DNA of 64,000 nt from Streptomyces sp. NBC_01445 (GTDB taxonomy: Bacteria > Actinomycetota > Actinomycetes > Streptomycetales > Streptomycetaceae): NCBI RefSeq assembly GCF_035918235.1, contig NZ_CP109485.1, positions 1 to 64,000 on the forward strand, written 5' to 3'. The stretch's first letter is position 1. Every line of letters begins with the position of its first letter. The position numbers and the translations under genes were made by a program. Below, in pieces: positions 9,264 through 18,716 of the stretch. The notes beneath the pieces are model-generated. The model searched no databases, had not been told where the DNA came from, and worked only from the letters and a program-made list of their open reading frames with translations.

Positions 9264-10265
9264 ATGGTTCACGCACCACAGAAGACGGTCGAACTGCCGT
9301 GCCGCATGCAGCACTTGAAGCGCGACCGTCGGGGTTACCCGGTGATCGCGACAGTGGAGCGCAGTGCCGCGGGGGTGAACTTCGGGGCGATCAGTGAGCG
9401 GCGCAAGCTGGCGCTTGCGACCTTCGACTGGTGCGCCGTGTGCGGCCTGCCGTTCGGGGACGAGCTGCGCTGGCAGGTGATCCTGCAGGACGGGCCGTTG
9501 CCGACTGCCGAGATTAGCGGGGAGGCGCCCGTGCACGAGGTGTGCGCGCTGTATGCGGCACAGGTCTGCCCGTTCCTGTTCTCCCCCAGCTCGCGGCTGG
9601 GGGACGAGGCCAGGAAGGGAACGGTCCGCACGGAGGTCATGCGATTCGCCGGCTTCCGCGAGACCATCGGCGTGTTCGCGCACGAGTCGGGGCTGCAGCC
9701 GGGAGTCTACACACTGCACTACGAGCAGGCGCAGCGAGCGGACGACTTCTCGTATCGCGATGCGGCGGGCGTCCGGGAGCGGTTCGCCAAGGCCCTCGCA
9801 GACGAGGAAGAACTGCCGTTGAGCGACGCGGAAGCCGAGCTGGTACGGCTGTTCAACCGCGTGAACGATCACGACGACGGTGACGTGGTGACCGGTGCCG
9901 CCCTGGTCGCCGGGGCCGCCTTCGCCAAGGACGTCTTCCGTCTGCAGGGCCTGAAAGCGTTCCAGGGCAAGCAGTACCCCACGGTCGCTGGACTGTTCCT
10001 GAAAGGCACGGCACAAGAGATCCGCGGCTTCTCGGACGAGGCGAACGACGAGGCGTTCGGTGCCGTCGGCCCCTGGCTGCTGGAGCACATGGACAACCTT
10101 CCGACGCCGCTTTCCCGGTGGCGCACCCGCGGCGCCAGCATGGTGCGCCGCCCGTCCCAGCGCCCCGAAGGCCCCGGGCGCAGCATCGCGAAGAACGCCC
10201 CGTGCCCGTGCGGGTCCGGGCGCAAGGCGCGGCGGTGCCACCCGGCAGGCGTTGCGGCCCAGTAG
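9264..10265 (+). CDS. SEC-C motif protein, first gene of candidate defence operon
   Basis: 333 residues. The ATG at 9264 is preceded by GGGGGAAAG at good spacing. The N-terminal third has a CAVCGLPFG knuckle near residue 54. The middle is helical and acidic without a motif I recognise. The C-terminus ends in NAPCPCGSGRKARRCHPAG, a SEC-C zinc motif (C-x-C-x8-C-H) like those on SecA and many plasmid-borne proteins, where it is a small metal-binding interaction module. The next gene in the same direction begins about 240 bases later. Role unknown; the position suggests it may accompany the helicase operon that follows. Confidence 0.7.
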   Translation: MVHAPQKTVELPCRMQHLKRDRRGYPVIATVERSAAGVNFGAISERRKLALATFDWCAVCGLPFGDELRWQVILQDGPLPTAEISGEAPVHEVCALYAAQVCPFLFSPSSRLGDEARKGTVRTEVMRFAGFRETIGVFAHESGLQPGVYTLHYEQAQRADDFSYRDAAGVRERFAKALADEEELPLSDAEAELVRLFNRVNDHDDGDVVTGAALVAGAAFAKDVFRLQGLKAFQGKQYPTVAGLFLKGTAQEIRGFSDEANDEAFGAVGPWLLEHMDNLPTPLSRWRTRGASMVRRPSQRPEGPGRSIAKNAPCPCGSGRKARRCHPAGVAAQ

Positions 10266-10505
10266 CCGGGAAGTCCTTGCAAGGTTGTTGCGACCGGGCG
10301 TAGTTGACCACGGTGCGCGGCTCGTGGCCGGTCACCGGACCGCTCCCGGCTCGCCCGCGGTCACCCGTGCGCTGTAAAGGTCACCGCGGTGTCAACGCGC
10401 CCCGGGCCGCTCACAACCGGACGTGGTAGACGTGGGCGTCGTCGTCGGCGGAGGCTCCGAAGTCACGCGCGGCGAGGGCTGGCTCGTGCACGTATGAGGG
10501 GGAAT

Positions 10506-11105
10506 ATGGGGGCATGGTTTGAGCGCATGGCGGCTATCCCTGGCATCGCCTTTTCCGGGAGCCCGGGGGTCGTGCGTGAGGCGTTGCCGGGGGCGGGAGT
10601 TCGTCCGGATGAGTCGTACGGCTCGCCAATGTGGCCGACCTCCGAAGGCAGCACGTCCGCGACACCGGCCAGTCGCCATGTGCCGTTCGAGGCACGCGGC
10701 ACTGAGCTGATCGCCCGTGTGTGGGAGGCGTTGGAAGTTCCTGGCTCGGCCATGGACTACCACTTCGTTCTGCAGGGTGCGGTGGATCGGCTGTGGAGTG
10801 CACGCGGTAGGGAACCGGCGGCACTGGCTGCGCTCGAGGTGTTCGCCTTGCTGGATTTGGAGTTGATGGAGGCTGCCCCGCAGGCGGTGTCCTTCGACGC
10901 CCCCGCTGCCCCGAACACATTTGTGCGGGTGTCGTCGGTGCCCCGGTTGATTGGTCTGCTCGAGCGCGAGGGCACCTTCGCGGAGGCGCTTGAGCTGGCG
11001 GGGCGGCTGGCCCGTTTCGGGCAGGGCCAGGACGTGGCGGCCCGGCTGAAGGAGAAGGTCCAGGCACTGGCTGCCGAGGCCGCGGCACAGGATGGATCGT
11101 CATGA
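10506..11105 (+). CDS. Unknown 199-residue protein of helicase operon
   Basis: I chose the ATG at 10506 because GAGGGGGA lies just upstream and the preceding codons are arginine-rich antisense-like sequence. The protein is mostly helical (RLIGLLEREGTFAEALELAGRLARFGQGQDVAARLKEKVQALAAE near the C-terminus), with a TPR-like flavour but no catalytic motif. Its stop overlaps the start of the nuclease-helicase gene by 4 bases (ATGA at 11102-11105), so it is co-translated with it and may be a regulator or subunit. No family recognised. Confidence 0.6.
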   Translation: MGAWFERMAAIPGIAFSGSPGVVREALPGAGVRPDESYGSPMWPTSEGSTSATPASRHVPFEARGTELIARVWEALEVPGSAMDYHFVLQGAVDRLWSARGREPAALAALEVFALLDLELMEAAPQAVSFDAPAAPNTFVRVSSVPRLIGLLEREGTFAEALELAGRLARFGQGQDVAARLKEKVQALAAEAAAQDGSS

Positions 11106-13168
11106 GTGCGGGGCTGGAGCGACTGATCCCGGCTGCCTCCTACTTGGAGGAGGCGTTCTTGCGGTGGGTGCTGACGCCGGCCGTGGACGCATCGGTCGTC
11201 TCGCGGGTGCACAGTCAGTATCCGGTCACGGTCGAGGAGCGGAGCTACCGGCTGGACTACCTGATCGCGGGTGAGACGCTGCAGTTGGCCGTCGAGCTGG
11301 ACGGGTTCGCCTTCCACAGTGACCGGGCCGCGTTCACCTACGACCGGCTGCGGCAGAACGATCTGGCTGCGACCGGCCTGACCGTGCTGCGGTTCTCCTA
11401 CGATGCGGTGCGCGTGGACACCGCGCGCTGCGTGGCCCAGTTGCAGGCGCTGCTGCGACAGGATCCGCTCCTGGCGCCGCTGGTGAGTGCCGTGCCGCGC
11501 GTCGAGGTGCCGGACATGGCCGGCGATCCGATGCGGGCGGCTGATCCGCCCCGCCGATCCGAGCCAATGTCGGGTGGGTCGTATTTTGCCGATGCGCGCA
11601 CGGGGGTGGACCGGGCACCGTTGCGGTCGTGCCAGGACGAGGCGTTGACTGCGCTCGCGAACTACTACGCCTCCGGCGGCCGGCATGCGGCGACGGTGAT
11701 GGCGGTCGGGGCCGGCAAGACGGCCCTGGGCGTGGCGGCCGCGTTGTCGTTCAGCAGGAAGCGGGCGTTGGTGGTGACGCCGGGCTCGGTGATCCGCGGC
11801 ACCTTCGCCAAGGCGCTCGATCCGGGAGTGCCGGGCAATGTGTTGTACGGGCTGGCTGGCGGACCGCTGTTGCCTGGTGTCCGCCCGCCGGCCACGCTCG
11901 TCCTGGACGCGGATGACGGGCAGATCAGCCGGGTCAGCCGAGAGCAGCTGCTGGCAGCGGACGTCCTCGTCACGAACTTTCATGCGCTGGGCACCGGCGC
12001 GAGTGGCGGGGATCTCCTGGCGAAGCTGGAGCCGGACGACGTCGACTTCATCGTCGTCGATGAGGCGCACATCGCGGCCAGCGCCTCGTATCAGCGGCTG
12101 TTCGCGCACTTTGCGGGTGCGCGCACGCTGCTGATGTCGGCGTGCTTTCAGCGCTTGGACGGCAAGCCGATCGACGCCGATGTCGTCTACCGCTATCGGC
12201 TGGTGGACTCCGTCGCGGACGGCTCGGCGAAGAACCTGCGGGTGCACCGGTTCGCCCCCGAGGTGGCATCGACGGTGTACGAGGCGGTGTGGCCGGACGG
12301 ACGGCGCGAGCAGATCGTGGGCCGGGACGCGTTGTTGGCCGCGCTGGGCGATGAGCGGAAAATAGCCCGCATCACCGCTCAGTCCGAGGCCCCGATCCGG
12401 CAGGTGATGGCGGTGACGCGGGCGTGTCTTGATGCGCAAGCCAAGCTGTTGGCACCCGTCAAACCCCGGGTGTTGTTCGCGGCGATGGGCCAGGCGCATG
12501 CCGAGCAGATCGCGCGGATCGCCGAGGAGTACGGGATTGCCTGCGCCACGCTGCACCACAGCATGCCCGCGTCCACGATCGCCTCCACACGACGTCGGTT
12601 CGAGTCCGACGCCGGGGACCTGCAGGGCATCGTGCAGCTGCGGATGCTCGGCCAGGGTTACGACTTTCCGCCGATCACCGTCGTCGTGCCGATCCGCCCC
12701 TATGGCAGCTTCGGCGAGTTCTACCAGTTCCTCGGCCGCGGGGTTCGCGTCCTGCGCCACCCGTCAGTGGCCGCCGACCAGCAGTACCTGGACGTGGTCT
12801 GCCATGCCGAACTCGGCCTGGAGGAGCACCTGGAGGCCACGTGTTTGGACAACGACATGGACCCCGCTGTGCTCCTGGACGTTCCGCCGATCGACCCCGC
12901 CTCCCTGGAAGAGGACCTAGCCAGTCCAGACGGCATGGCACAGGGGGACGGCGGGGGCCCGGGTGGGATGGACGCGTTCGTGCTGTACGAACAAGGACGC
13001 GTCGAGCAGCGCGTGGTCCATGAACTGGACCGGGTGGAGGCGCGCAGGGACGAGCGGGAGATGCAGCTGATGGCCCAGCGCTACGCCGTCTATGCGCAGG
13101 GCACCGCGTCCCCGGTGCCTTTTGAACAGTTCGTCGAGTACATGCGGAGGCTGACCGGTGGCCAGTAA
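11102..13168 (+). CDS. DUF559/Vsr-like nuclease fused to SF2 helicase
   Basis: 688 residues. Residues about 35-125 look like a very-short-patch-repair/DUF559 nuclease: YRLDYLIAG, VELDGFAFHSD, YDRLRQNDLAATG and VLRFSYDAV, the usual succession of acidic, histidine and arginine positions in that fold. From about 175 on comes an SF2 helicase: CQDEALTAL, Walker A VGAGKT near 202, VTNFHAL, DEAH box VVDEAHIA near 319, an SAC motif III-like segment, and LRMLGQGYDFP with FLGRGVRVLRH as motifs V/VI near 520-550. The C-terminal ~100 residues are charged and unique. It overlaps the upstream gene by 4 bases and the next by 11. Nuclease-helicase fusions in tight operons with unknown proteins are typical of anti-phage systems; this is inference. 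Confidence 0.75.
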   Translation: MSAGLERLIPAASYLEEAFLRWVLTPAVDASVVSRVHSQYPVTVEERSYRLDYLIAGETLQLAVELDGFAFHSDRAAFTYDRLRQNDLAATGLTVLRFSYDAVRVDTARCVAQLQALLRQDPLLAPLVSAVPRVEVPDMAGDPMRAADPPRRSEPMSGGSYFADARTGVDRAPLRSCQDEALTALANYYASGGRHAATVMAVGAGKTALGVAAALSFSRKRALVVTPGSVIRGTFAKALDPGVPGNVLYGLAGGPLLPGVRPPATLVLDADDGQISRVSREQLLAADVLVTNFHALGTGASGGDLLAKLEPDDVDFIVVDEAHIAASASYQRLFAHFAGARTLLMSACFQRLDGKPIDADVVYRYRLVDSVADGSAKNLRVHRFAPEVASTVYEAVWPDGRREQIVGRDALLAALGDERKIARITAQSEAPIRQVMAVTRACLDAQAKLLAPVKPRVLFAAMGQAHAEQIARIAEEYGIACATLHHSMPASTIASTRRRFESDAGDLQGIVQLRMLGQGYDFPPITVVVPIRPYGSFGEFYQFLGRGVRVLRHPSVAADQQYLDVVCHAELGLEEHLEATCLDNDMDPAVLLDVPPIDPASLEEDLASPDGMAQGDGGGPGGMDAFVLYEQGRVEQRVVHELDRVEARRDEREMQLMAQRYAVYAQGTASPVPFEQFVEYMRRLTGGQ

Positions 13169-15881
13169 CCCGTCGCGCTGGTGGCAGCAGATGCTGGACA
13201 GCAGCCCCGAAGCGGCGCTCGCCCTGGAGCGGGCGGCCGGGATGCAGCAGCGCTTCGCTGAGGTCGATGCGCTGGCAGCCAGGCTGCTGGCCGCAGGGCT
13301 GGCCGGAGAACCGATTGCCACCGTCGTCCGCGGCCGGGGGCGCCATGTGCCGGACACCGGCACGGTGACGGCTCTCACCCGAGCCGAAGAAGTCTGCTGC
13401 GCCCGCGTATTTGACGTCCAGGAGCAGCAGCGACACGGCGCGTGGTACCTGCCGGAAAGACTGTCGGTGAAGGCGGGGGCGGTCAACCTGCCGCATCTGC
13501 TGCGTGAACGCCCGGCCCATGCCCTGACGCTGGCCGCCGATGACACGGCCCGTCTCACCGCGGTGGAGGGCTGGGACACGGTGCTGCTGTGGGCGCTGCT
13601 GGTGCCCTTGTTCGAGACGCTGCTCCAGCCGGTGCGGATACGGGCGGCCGGGGAGATCTTCCCGCGTACTGAACAGCAGCGGTCCTGGACGGCCGTGGGG
13701 GAGCGTTTCCGGCTGCTGGGTATCGGCAAGGGCCCGCTGGACGCCTTCCGTTTCGGCGGCGGCTGGCACGAATTGGACCGTGCCGGGCAGCAGCGGGCCC
13801 GCCTGGATCTGCTGGACACTCTGGCTACCGCTGATCTCGCGCAGTTCGTCGCACATTTCCGGATCCAGCGGTTGCAGGCACTGATGGCTGGATTCGCCAA
13901 GAAGGCCAAGACGGGCACCGCCCTGGCCCGCCGGGTACTCACCAAGGAACTCCAGCCCGTCGCCTCAGCGTACTTCGGCGGCGACTGGCTGGCCGTGCTG
14001 GACTATCTCCAGGTCCCGCCACACCCGGATGAGGAGATCATCACCGCGCTGCCCGAGCCTCGTCTGTACGTCGGCATGGCCGCCCAGACGGCCGACATGG
14101 CGGCCGCGGCGGGAATCGCGGAGGACGAGGCGCATGCGATGCTCGCTGCCTTCCTCGGCGGCAGCACTTCCGTGTCCCCGGTGGAAGAGCGGGCTGCGGC
14201 CCTGCGTGACTGGTGGGTGGGGTTCGACCAGGCGCACGCCGTCCAGGCGCGGGGCATGCCGTCGTTGTGGGGGCTGGTCGATCAGGACCTGATGGCGCTG
14301 TCCCGCATCGAGAGAGGGTTCACCCCGCAGGCGTACCGGGAGCATCTGCCCGCCGATCTGCGGCAGCGGGTGGAGCGGCTGTGGGAGACAGTGACGCTCC
14401 AGCGGCACCCGGGCAGCATCGTCAGCAACCCGCGCCCGCACCAGACCATGGCCGAAGCTCTCGGTCCTGCGGTCGAGTTCTGGCACGGCGTCGGTCTGAC
14501 CGCCTGGTTCGAGTGCGAAGGCCCCTACTCGCGCACCACGTTGGATCGTGTCGACCGCTACTACAGCAAACCGCTGGCTGCCCTGCGGGCGGCCGGATGC
14601 CCCGTCAACACTGAATTCTTCCGTGAGCTGCAGGCGTCCGAACAGTTCCTGGGGCCGGAAAAGGAAATCACCAACAGCGAGAACCGTACGGTCGACACGC
14701 CGTACGGTCAGGCGACGTTCACCTCCAGCATGAGTCACGGCACGCGTCGGGAAGGCTTCGAGCGGGTGCGGGACCTCATCACCCGGCACCGGCGTGCCTG
14801 GGCCGATCAGTATCTCGCTCCCTTCGTGGAACACCGCTGGCGCTCCGAGTTGGAGGAGGTCGCTCACCAGCACCACCGCGTCGTCGCCGCCAAGGGCCGT
14901 CCTCCCACGCTGCCCCAGTTCGCCCGGTTCGCCACCGCGGCAGCCAACCACTGGACGGGCGGCGACCTGGGCGCGCTGTGCACAGCCATCGGCGAGCCGG
15001 CGCGGTCCCCACAGCAGCGGCCCACCCGCCTGCTGGCTGAAGACGGCTATGACTTCGCCCGCCGCGTGTACCAGGAGCTCGGGGGCAAGCCTGCCGACCA
15101 CGACACCTGGGTGAACAACCCGGAGGAAACCCAACGGCAGTGGCAGCTCAGCCGCCTGGCCACCGAGAGCCTGCGCTACCTCCAGCTGCAGGAAGCATTC
15201 GGGCGGCCGCCCACCGCCAAGGAGTTCGGCGCCCAACGTCTGACCTGGCCGTGGCCAGGTGAGGAAGCCGAAGGCTGGCCCGTCCTCCAGCACGTTCTCG
15301 CCGCGCTCACCTGCCCCGGCCCGTCCCCGGCCGCACCCCGCTCCCCCGCCGCCCCTGCGCCTCCCGCCGGGGAAGGCGGCACGCCGCGCCTGCTGGTGAA
15401 GGGAGCCAACGCAGCCCTGCACACCGAGCCGACCACGATTCGCATCGCTGCCGCCGGCGTACCCGTTGACGTGTCCGCTGTCCTCCTGAGCCGCAACGGC
15501 AAAGTGCGCAACGACGACGACCTCGTCTTCTACAACCACCCCAGCCACGACGGGGTCCGCGTCGGCGGGGACACCGTCACCGCCGATCTGGGCTCCATCC
15601 CTGACGACGTCGCGGCGATCGCCGTCATCGTCAGCATCGACCTCGAGGCACAGCCCACAGCAGTATTCGGCCAGTACACCTTCTGGCAAGCAGGCATCAC
15701 GCAGCCGTCCGGAGCCCCGCTGTCCTTCGCGCCGGACCCCTTCTCCTCGGGTGAGACCGTCACCATCGTGGTGGAGCTCTATCGCCGTACGACCGGATGG
15801 AAGGTTCGCGCAGTCGGACAAGGCTACGACACAGGCCTCGCTGGCCTGGCCACCGACTACGGCATCAACGTCGAAGCCTGA
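13158..15881 (+). CDS. 907-residue unknown protein with C-terminal TerD domain
   Basis: The GTG start at 13158 overlaps the helicase stop by 11 bases. Residues 1 to about 740 are helical and show no motif I can name. After a proline-rich linker (APRSPAAPAPPAGEG, near 735) comes a TerD-type domain: LLVKGANAAL, VSAVLLSRNGKVRNDDDLVFYN, FGQYTFWQAG, VVELYRRTTGWKVRAVGQGY and GLATDYGINV. TerD domains are calcium-binding modules of tellurium/stress-resistance operons; here the calcium-site acidic stretch NDDD is kept. A TerD tail on a long protein co-translated with a nuclease-helicase is an unusual arrangement. It may act as a sensor or scaffold; that is inference. Confidence 0.75.
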   Translation: MASNPSRWWQQMLDSSPEAALALERAAGMQQRFAEVDALAARLLAAGLAGEPIATVVRGRGRHVPDTGTVTALTRAEEVCCARVFDVQEQQRHGAWYLPERLSVKAGAVNLPHLLRERPAHALTLAADDTARLTAVEGWDTVLLWALLVPLFETLLQPVRIRAAGEIFPRTEQQRSWTAVGERFRLLGIGKGPLDAFRFGGGWHELDRAGQQRARLDLLDTLATADLAQFVAHFRIQRLQALMAGFAKKAKTGTALARRVLTKELQPVASAYFGGDWLAVLDYLQVPPHPDEEIITALPEPRLYVGMAAQTADMAAAAGIAEDEAHAMLAAFLGGSTSVSPVEERAAALRDWWVGFDQAHAVQARGMPSLWGLVDQDLMALSRIERGFTPQAYREHLPADLRQRVERLWETVTLQRHPGSIVSNPRPHQTMAEALGPAVEFWHGVGLTAWFECEGPYSRTTLDRVDRYYSKPLAALRAAGCPVNTEFFRELQASEQFLGPEKEITNSENRTVDTPYGQATFTSSMSHGTRREGFERVRDLITRHRRAWADQYLAPFVEHRWRSELEEVAHQHHRVVAAKGRPPTLPQFARFATAAANHWTGGDLGALCTAIGEPARSPQQRPTRLLAEDGYDFARRVYQELGGKPADHDTWVNNPEETQRQWQLSRLATESLRYLQLQEAFGRPPTAKEFGAQRLTWPWPGEEAEGWPVLQHVLAALTCPGPSPAAPRSPAAPAPPAGEGGTPRLLVKGANAALHTEPTTIRIAAAGVPVDVSAVLLSRNGKVRNDDDLVFYNHPSHDGVRVGGDTVTADLGSIPDDVAAIAVIVSIDLEAQPTAVFGQYTFWQAGITQPSGAPLSFAPDPFSSGETVTIVVELYRRTTGWKVRAVGQGYDTGLAGLATDYGINVEA

Positions 15882-16025
15882 CGGCCGGGCAGCCCCGACG
15901 AAGTGTCCGCAGCATCCCGCGTGCGGGGAGAACGTGCAGCCGAAGGGCTTCTGCTGAACAGCACTGCTGATTCGCCGCGCCCGTCTCCCCTGTCCCCTTG
16001 CCGAGCTCGGTCTGTCTGGGCCCGT

Positions 16026-17663
16026 TCAGGGGGCGGGCTGGGTGAGGGGCGCAGGGGTTCGATGGCCGTGGGCGTAGCTAAGCAGGTATAGCGCTGCCTG
16101 GAGGATGAGTGCGACGCGGTGCTTGGGTGGGCTGTCGATCAATCCGTGGCAGATGTCGTTGCGCAGATTCATCCCGCGGTCGGGATCGGCGAGGAGAAGG
16201 TTCAGGGCTCGACTCCAGTCCGCGGGATACCCGGCGTCCGGCATGCTGCGGATGAGGCCGCCCAGTTGCTCGACGGTGCCGGGGGTACGCCCCTGGGACA
16301 CAGACACGATCGGAACTCGGGGGCGCAGGAGCTGCCGGAGGATCTGCTCGACCTGGGGCAGGGCGACGCACGCTGCCGCGTCGAACTCCCCCAACCAGAA
16401 GTACCGGAAGGCGTGGGCCAGGGTCCGTGCCCGCGGCCCGGGCAGGACGGTGTCGTGGGCCAGGGCGCCGATCAGCTCGGCCTCGTCGGGGACGAAGCGT
16501 TCTTGAATGCGGTCGAGCTGATCCGCGGCGAGGTGCCCGAGAAAGTCCATCGCGAGGACCTGCAACGCGACGGCATGGTTGTCGTCGGCGTCGACGGGCT
16601 GGAAGGTCTGGACAGGCCCCATCGCGTTGATGCGCGTGCGCGGGATTCGCAGCAGACGTTCCAGTAGGTGCGCATCATCGGCGTGCTCGCGCATCGCCGG
16701 ATGGACGTCGTGGGCGGTTCGCCACAGGGCGTCCCGCAGGTCTACAGCGCCGTCGATGTGTGCTCGCATCCCGGCGGACAGTCCCCGCGGAGGGGTGAGC
16801 ACCCGACGGAACCGAGACCATTCCAGGGAGCCCGGGTCGGTCTGTTGCAGGGCCAACTCGGCACGTACCCGCAGCTCAGACAGTCCCCAATTCCGTGCTT
16901 CGGTCGCGGCCCGGGTCAGCAGCTGATGACGACGGAAACCGACGTTGACGTCGGCATCGGCGGCGTCAAGCAGGGCGCTGACGATCTGGGTTTCAATGTC
17001 CGTTCGGCGGGGCCCGGATGCGACCTCCTGCCGCAGCAGCTTGAGAAAGCCGACACGGGCGTGCACATCGCTGGCGTAGCGGCGTGCAGCGCGTTCCGCG
17101 AAGTCCGTGATGTCATCCCCCTGATCGCGTAGTTCTTCCAGGAGGCCGTTCACGATCCTCGGCTCGTCCTCGGGGCTGTCCAGGACGCGTTCGACCAGGG
17201 CAACCATGTCCTTTGTGACGCGCTGCTTCAGATCCTTCTGGTTGAAGGTCCGGGCGAGGTCTCGGGCCCAGCTCAGGCACTCGGTGGGGCATAGCAGCCC
17301 GGGAAACCGCTCGGGGGCGGCGAGCAGAAGCGCTGCCGCGTCCAGGTACCCGACGGCCGCGCTGCGGGCGCGATCATGCTTACGGCCGTGTCCTCGGTCC
17401 AACAGCAGATGATGAAGGCGGGCCCGGACCAACGGGGTACTCACGGCATCGGCGAAAACGCTCCAGATCTCCAACTGTTCGGCCGTGAACTCGGCCTGGC
17501 TCGTGGAGCGTTCCTTGGAGCCCTGTGCCTTCCCGGTCCACGGTGGCTGGAGTCTCAGGGCAGCGAGCAGTGCATCGCGCTGCTGTGTCCAGGAGTGAGT
17601 AGGAGACTTCCCCCGCCGGGGGAGTTTGGAAATACTCCCACCACTGGCATTCCCTTCCCTCAA
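16026..17663 (-). CDS. DUF4209-like helical protein
   Basis: Up to 545 residues; the start could be the ATG at 17663 or a later one. Almost wholly helical. Near the C-terminus it has PGTVEQLGGLIRS followed by GMNLRNDICHGLID, the LRN-x-x-x-HG signature of DUF4209-type proteins, which resembles the R-x4-H arrangement of HEPN-like nucleases. It is convergent with the TerD-fusion gene and ends only about 145 bases from it, so it may belong to the same island. No transmembrane segment or nucleotide-binding motif is visible. The function is not known; an RNase-like role is a guess from the motif. Confidence 0.6.
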   Translation of the reverse strand: MREGNASGGSISKLPRRGKSPTHSWTQQRDALLAALRLQPPWTGKAQGSKERSTSQAEFTAEQLEIWSVFADAVSTPLVRARLHHLLLDRGHGRKHDRARSAAVGYLDAAALLLAAPERFPGLLCPTECLSWARDLARTFNQKDLKQRVTKDMVALVERVLDSPEDEPRIVNGLLEELRDQGDDITDFAERAARRYASDVHARVGFLKLLRQEVASGPRRTDIETQIVSALLDAADADVNVGFRRHQLLTRAATEARNWGLSELRVRAELALQQTDPGSLEWSRFRRVLTPPRGLSAGMRAHIDGAVDLRDALWRTAHDVHPAMREHADDAHLLERLLRIPRTRINAMGPVQTFQPVDADDNHAVALQVLAMDFLGHLAADQLDRIQERFVPDEAELIGALAHDTVLPGPRARTLAHAFRYFWLGEFDAAACVALPQVEQILRQLLRPRVPIVSVSQGRTPGTVEQLGGLIRSMPDAGYPADWSRALNLLLADPDRGMNLRNDICHGLIDSPPKHRVALILQAALYLLSYAHGHRTPAPLTQPAP

Positions 17664-17734
17664 GAAGGTCGGTCTGCGTCTTCATGCGCCACCATCCCCA
17701 GCATCTCCTAAGGCCCCCCACCACCCATCCGCGC

Positions 17735-18397
17735 ATGCGCTGGTACGGAAAGCGGCATCTGCTCATACCCGCCGCACTCGTGCTTGGGCTGATGACGGGC
17801 TCGTGCGGAGTGGACAGCGAGCAGGACAAGGCAGCCAAGCTCGAGCCGACGGCATCCGCTGCGGCCACGGCCAGCCCCGCTCCGACCGCAACCGTGACAA
17901 CCAATGCAATACCCAAGATCATCGACTGGACAGGCAAGACCCTCGATGAGGCCGTCACAGCGCAAAACGCGACAGGCTACGACGTCCATCAGACCGACAA
18001 GCATCCTGCGGAGGGCGGGCGCGCGCTACCCGACAGGGTTTCCACCTGGACCGTGTGCGCCACCTCCCCGCAGGCAGGCAAGCCGTTCAAGGACGAACAG
18101 CACAAGCTGATCGTGTGGCTGACCGCCCCACACAGCGAATGCCCGGACACGATCAGTAAGGAAGAGAGCAAGGCTCCCGCCCCCCGCCCCAAGCCCACGC
18201 CGGAGCCGACCGAGACGAGTAGCAGCGGGGGAAGCTCAAGCGGATCCTCCAGCGGCGGTACGAGTACTCAGCGCGGCGTGCACCCCGGCGCGTTCTGCTC
18301 CCCGCCCGGAGCCATGGGCTACACATCCGCCGGGACCCTCATGACCTGCGCCACCACCCCCAACAGCCCCGACCGGGCCCGCTGGCACGCCGCCTGA
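17735..18397 (+). CDS. Secreted lipoprotein with PASTA-like and small cysteine domain
   Basis: I prefer the ATG at 17735, because the protein then begins with a basic n-region, a hydrophobic stretch and the lipobox LMTGSC, giving a lipoprotein anchored outside the membrane. A threonine/alanine/proline linker follows, then a PASTA-like unit (IPKIIDWTGKTLDEAVTAQ). After it come a low-complexity Ser/Gly linker and a terminal HPGAFCSPPGAMGYTSAG segment with two cysteines, resembling short cell-surface modules in Streptomyces. It runs divergently from the DUF4209-like gene. Exact role unknown. Confidence 0.7.
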   Translation: MRWYGKRHLLIPAALVLGLMTGSCGVDSEQDKAAKLEPTASAAATASPAPTATVTTNAIPKIIDWTGKTLDEAVTAQNATGYDVHQTDKHPAEGGRALPDRVSTWTVCATSPQAGKPFKDEQHKLIVWLTAPHSECPDTISKEESKAPAPRPKPTPEPTETSSSGGSSSGSSSGGTSTQRGVHPGAFCSPPGAMGYTSAGTLMTCATTPNSPDRARWHAA

Positions 18398-18716
18398 ACG
18401 CCACCGCCGGTGAGGTCGCGGGTGTGGTGGCGCCAGTCGTCATGTGGGTCGCGGTAAGGGTGGACAGACCTGCTCGCTGAGACAGGAATCCTCATCACCG
18501 TCGCTCGCGCGCCATCCCTCCAACCCCAAGTCGACGACCACGAAAGCCCGTTACCGGCCCGTGGGTAGGCCGCCGTTCGCATCCCGAGTCGACTGGAACC
18601 TATTCGGCCGCTGGCACGGCGAACTGACGCCTCGGTTTCGCCTCAGGCTTGAGCCCGACCAGGCGCGGGGCACGCTGTACGTCCGCTCCGACGGACCGGC
18701 CGGTCTCGGCAAGCTC
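18398..18716. other. Intergenic, possible gene fragment
   Basis: A forward frame from about 18570 to 18746 encodes WNLFGRWHGELTPRFRLRLE and RGTLYVRSDGPAGLGKLS, which looks protein-like in composition. It has no credible start and overlaps the end of the toxin gene on the other strand. I treat it as an unidentified remnant. Confidence 0.3.
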
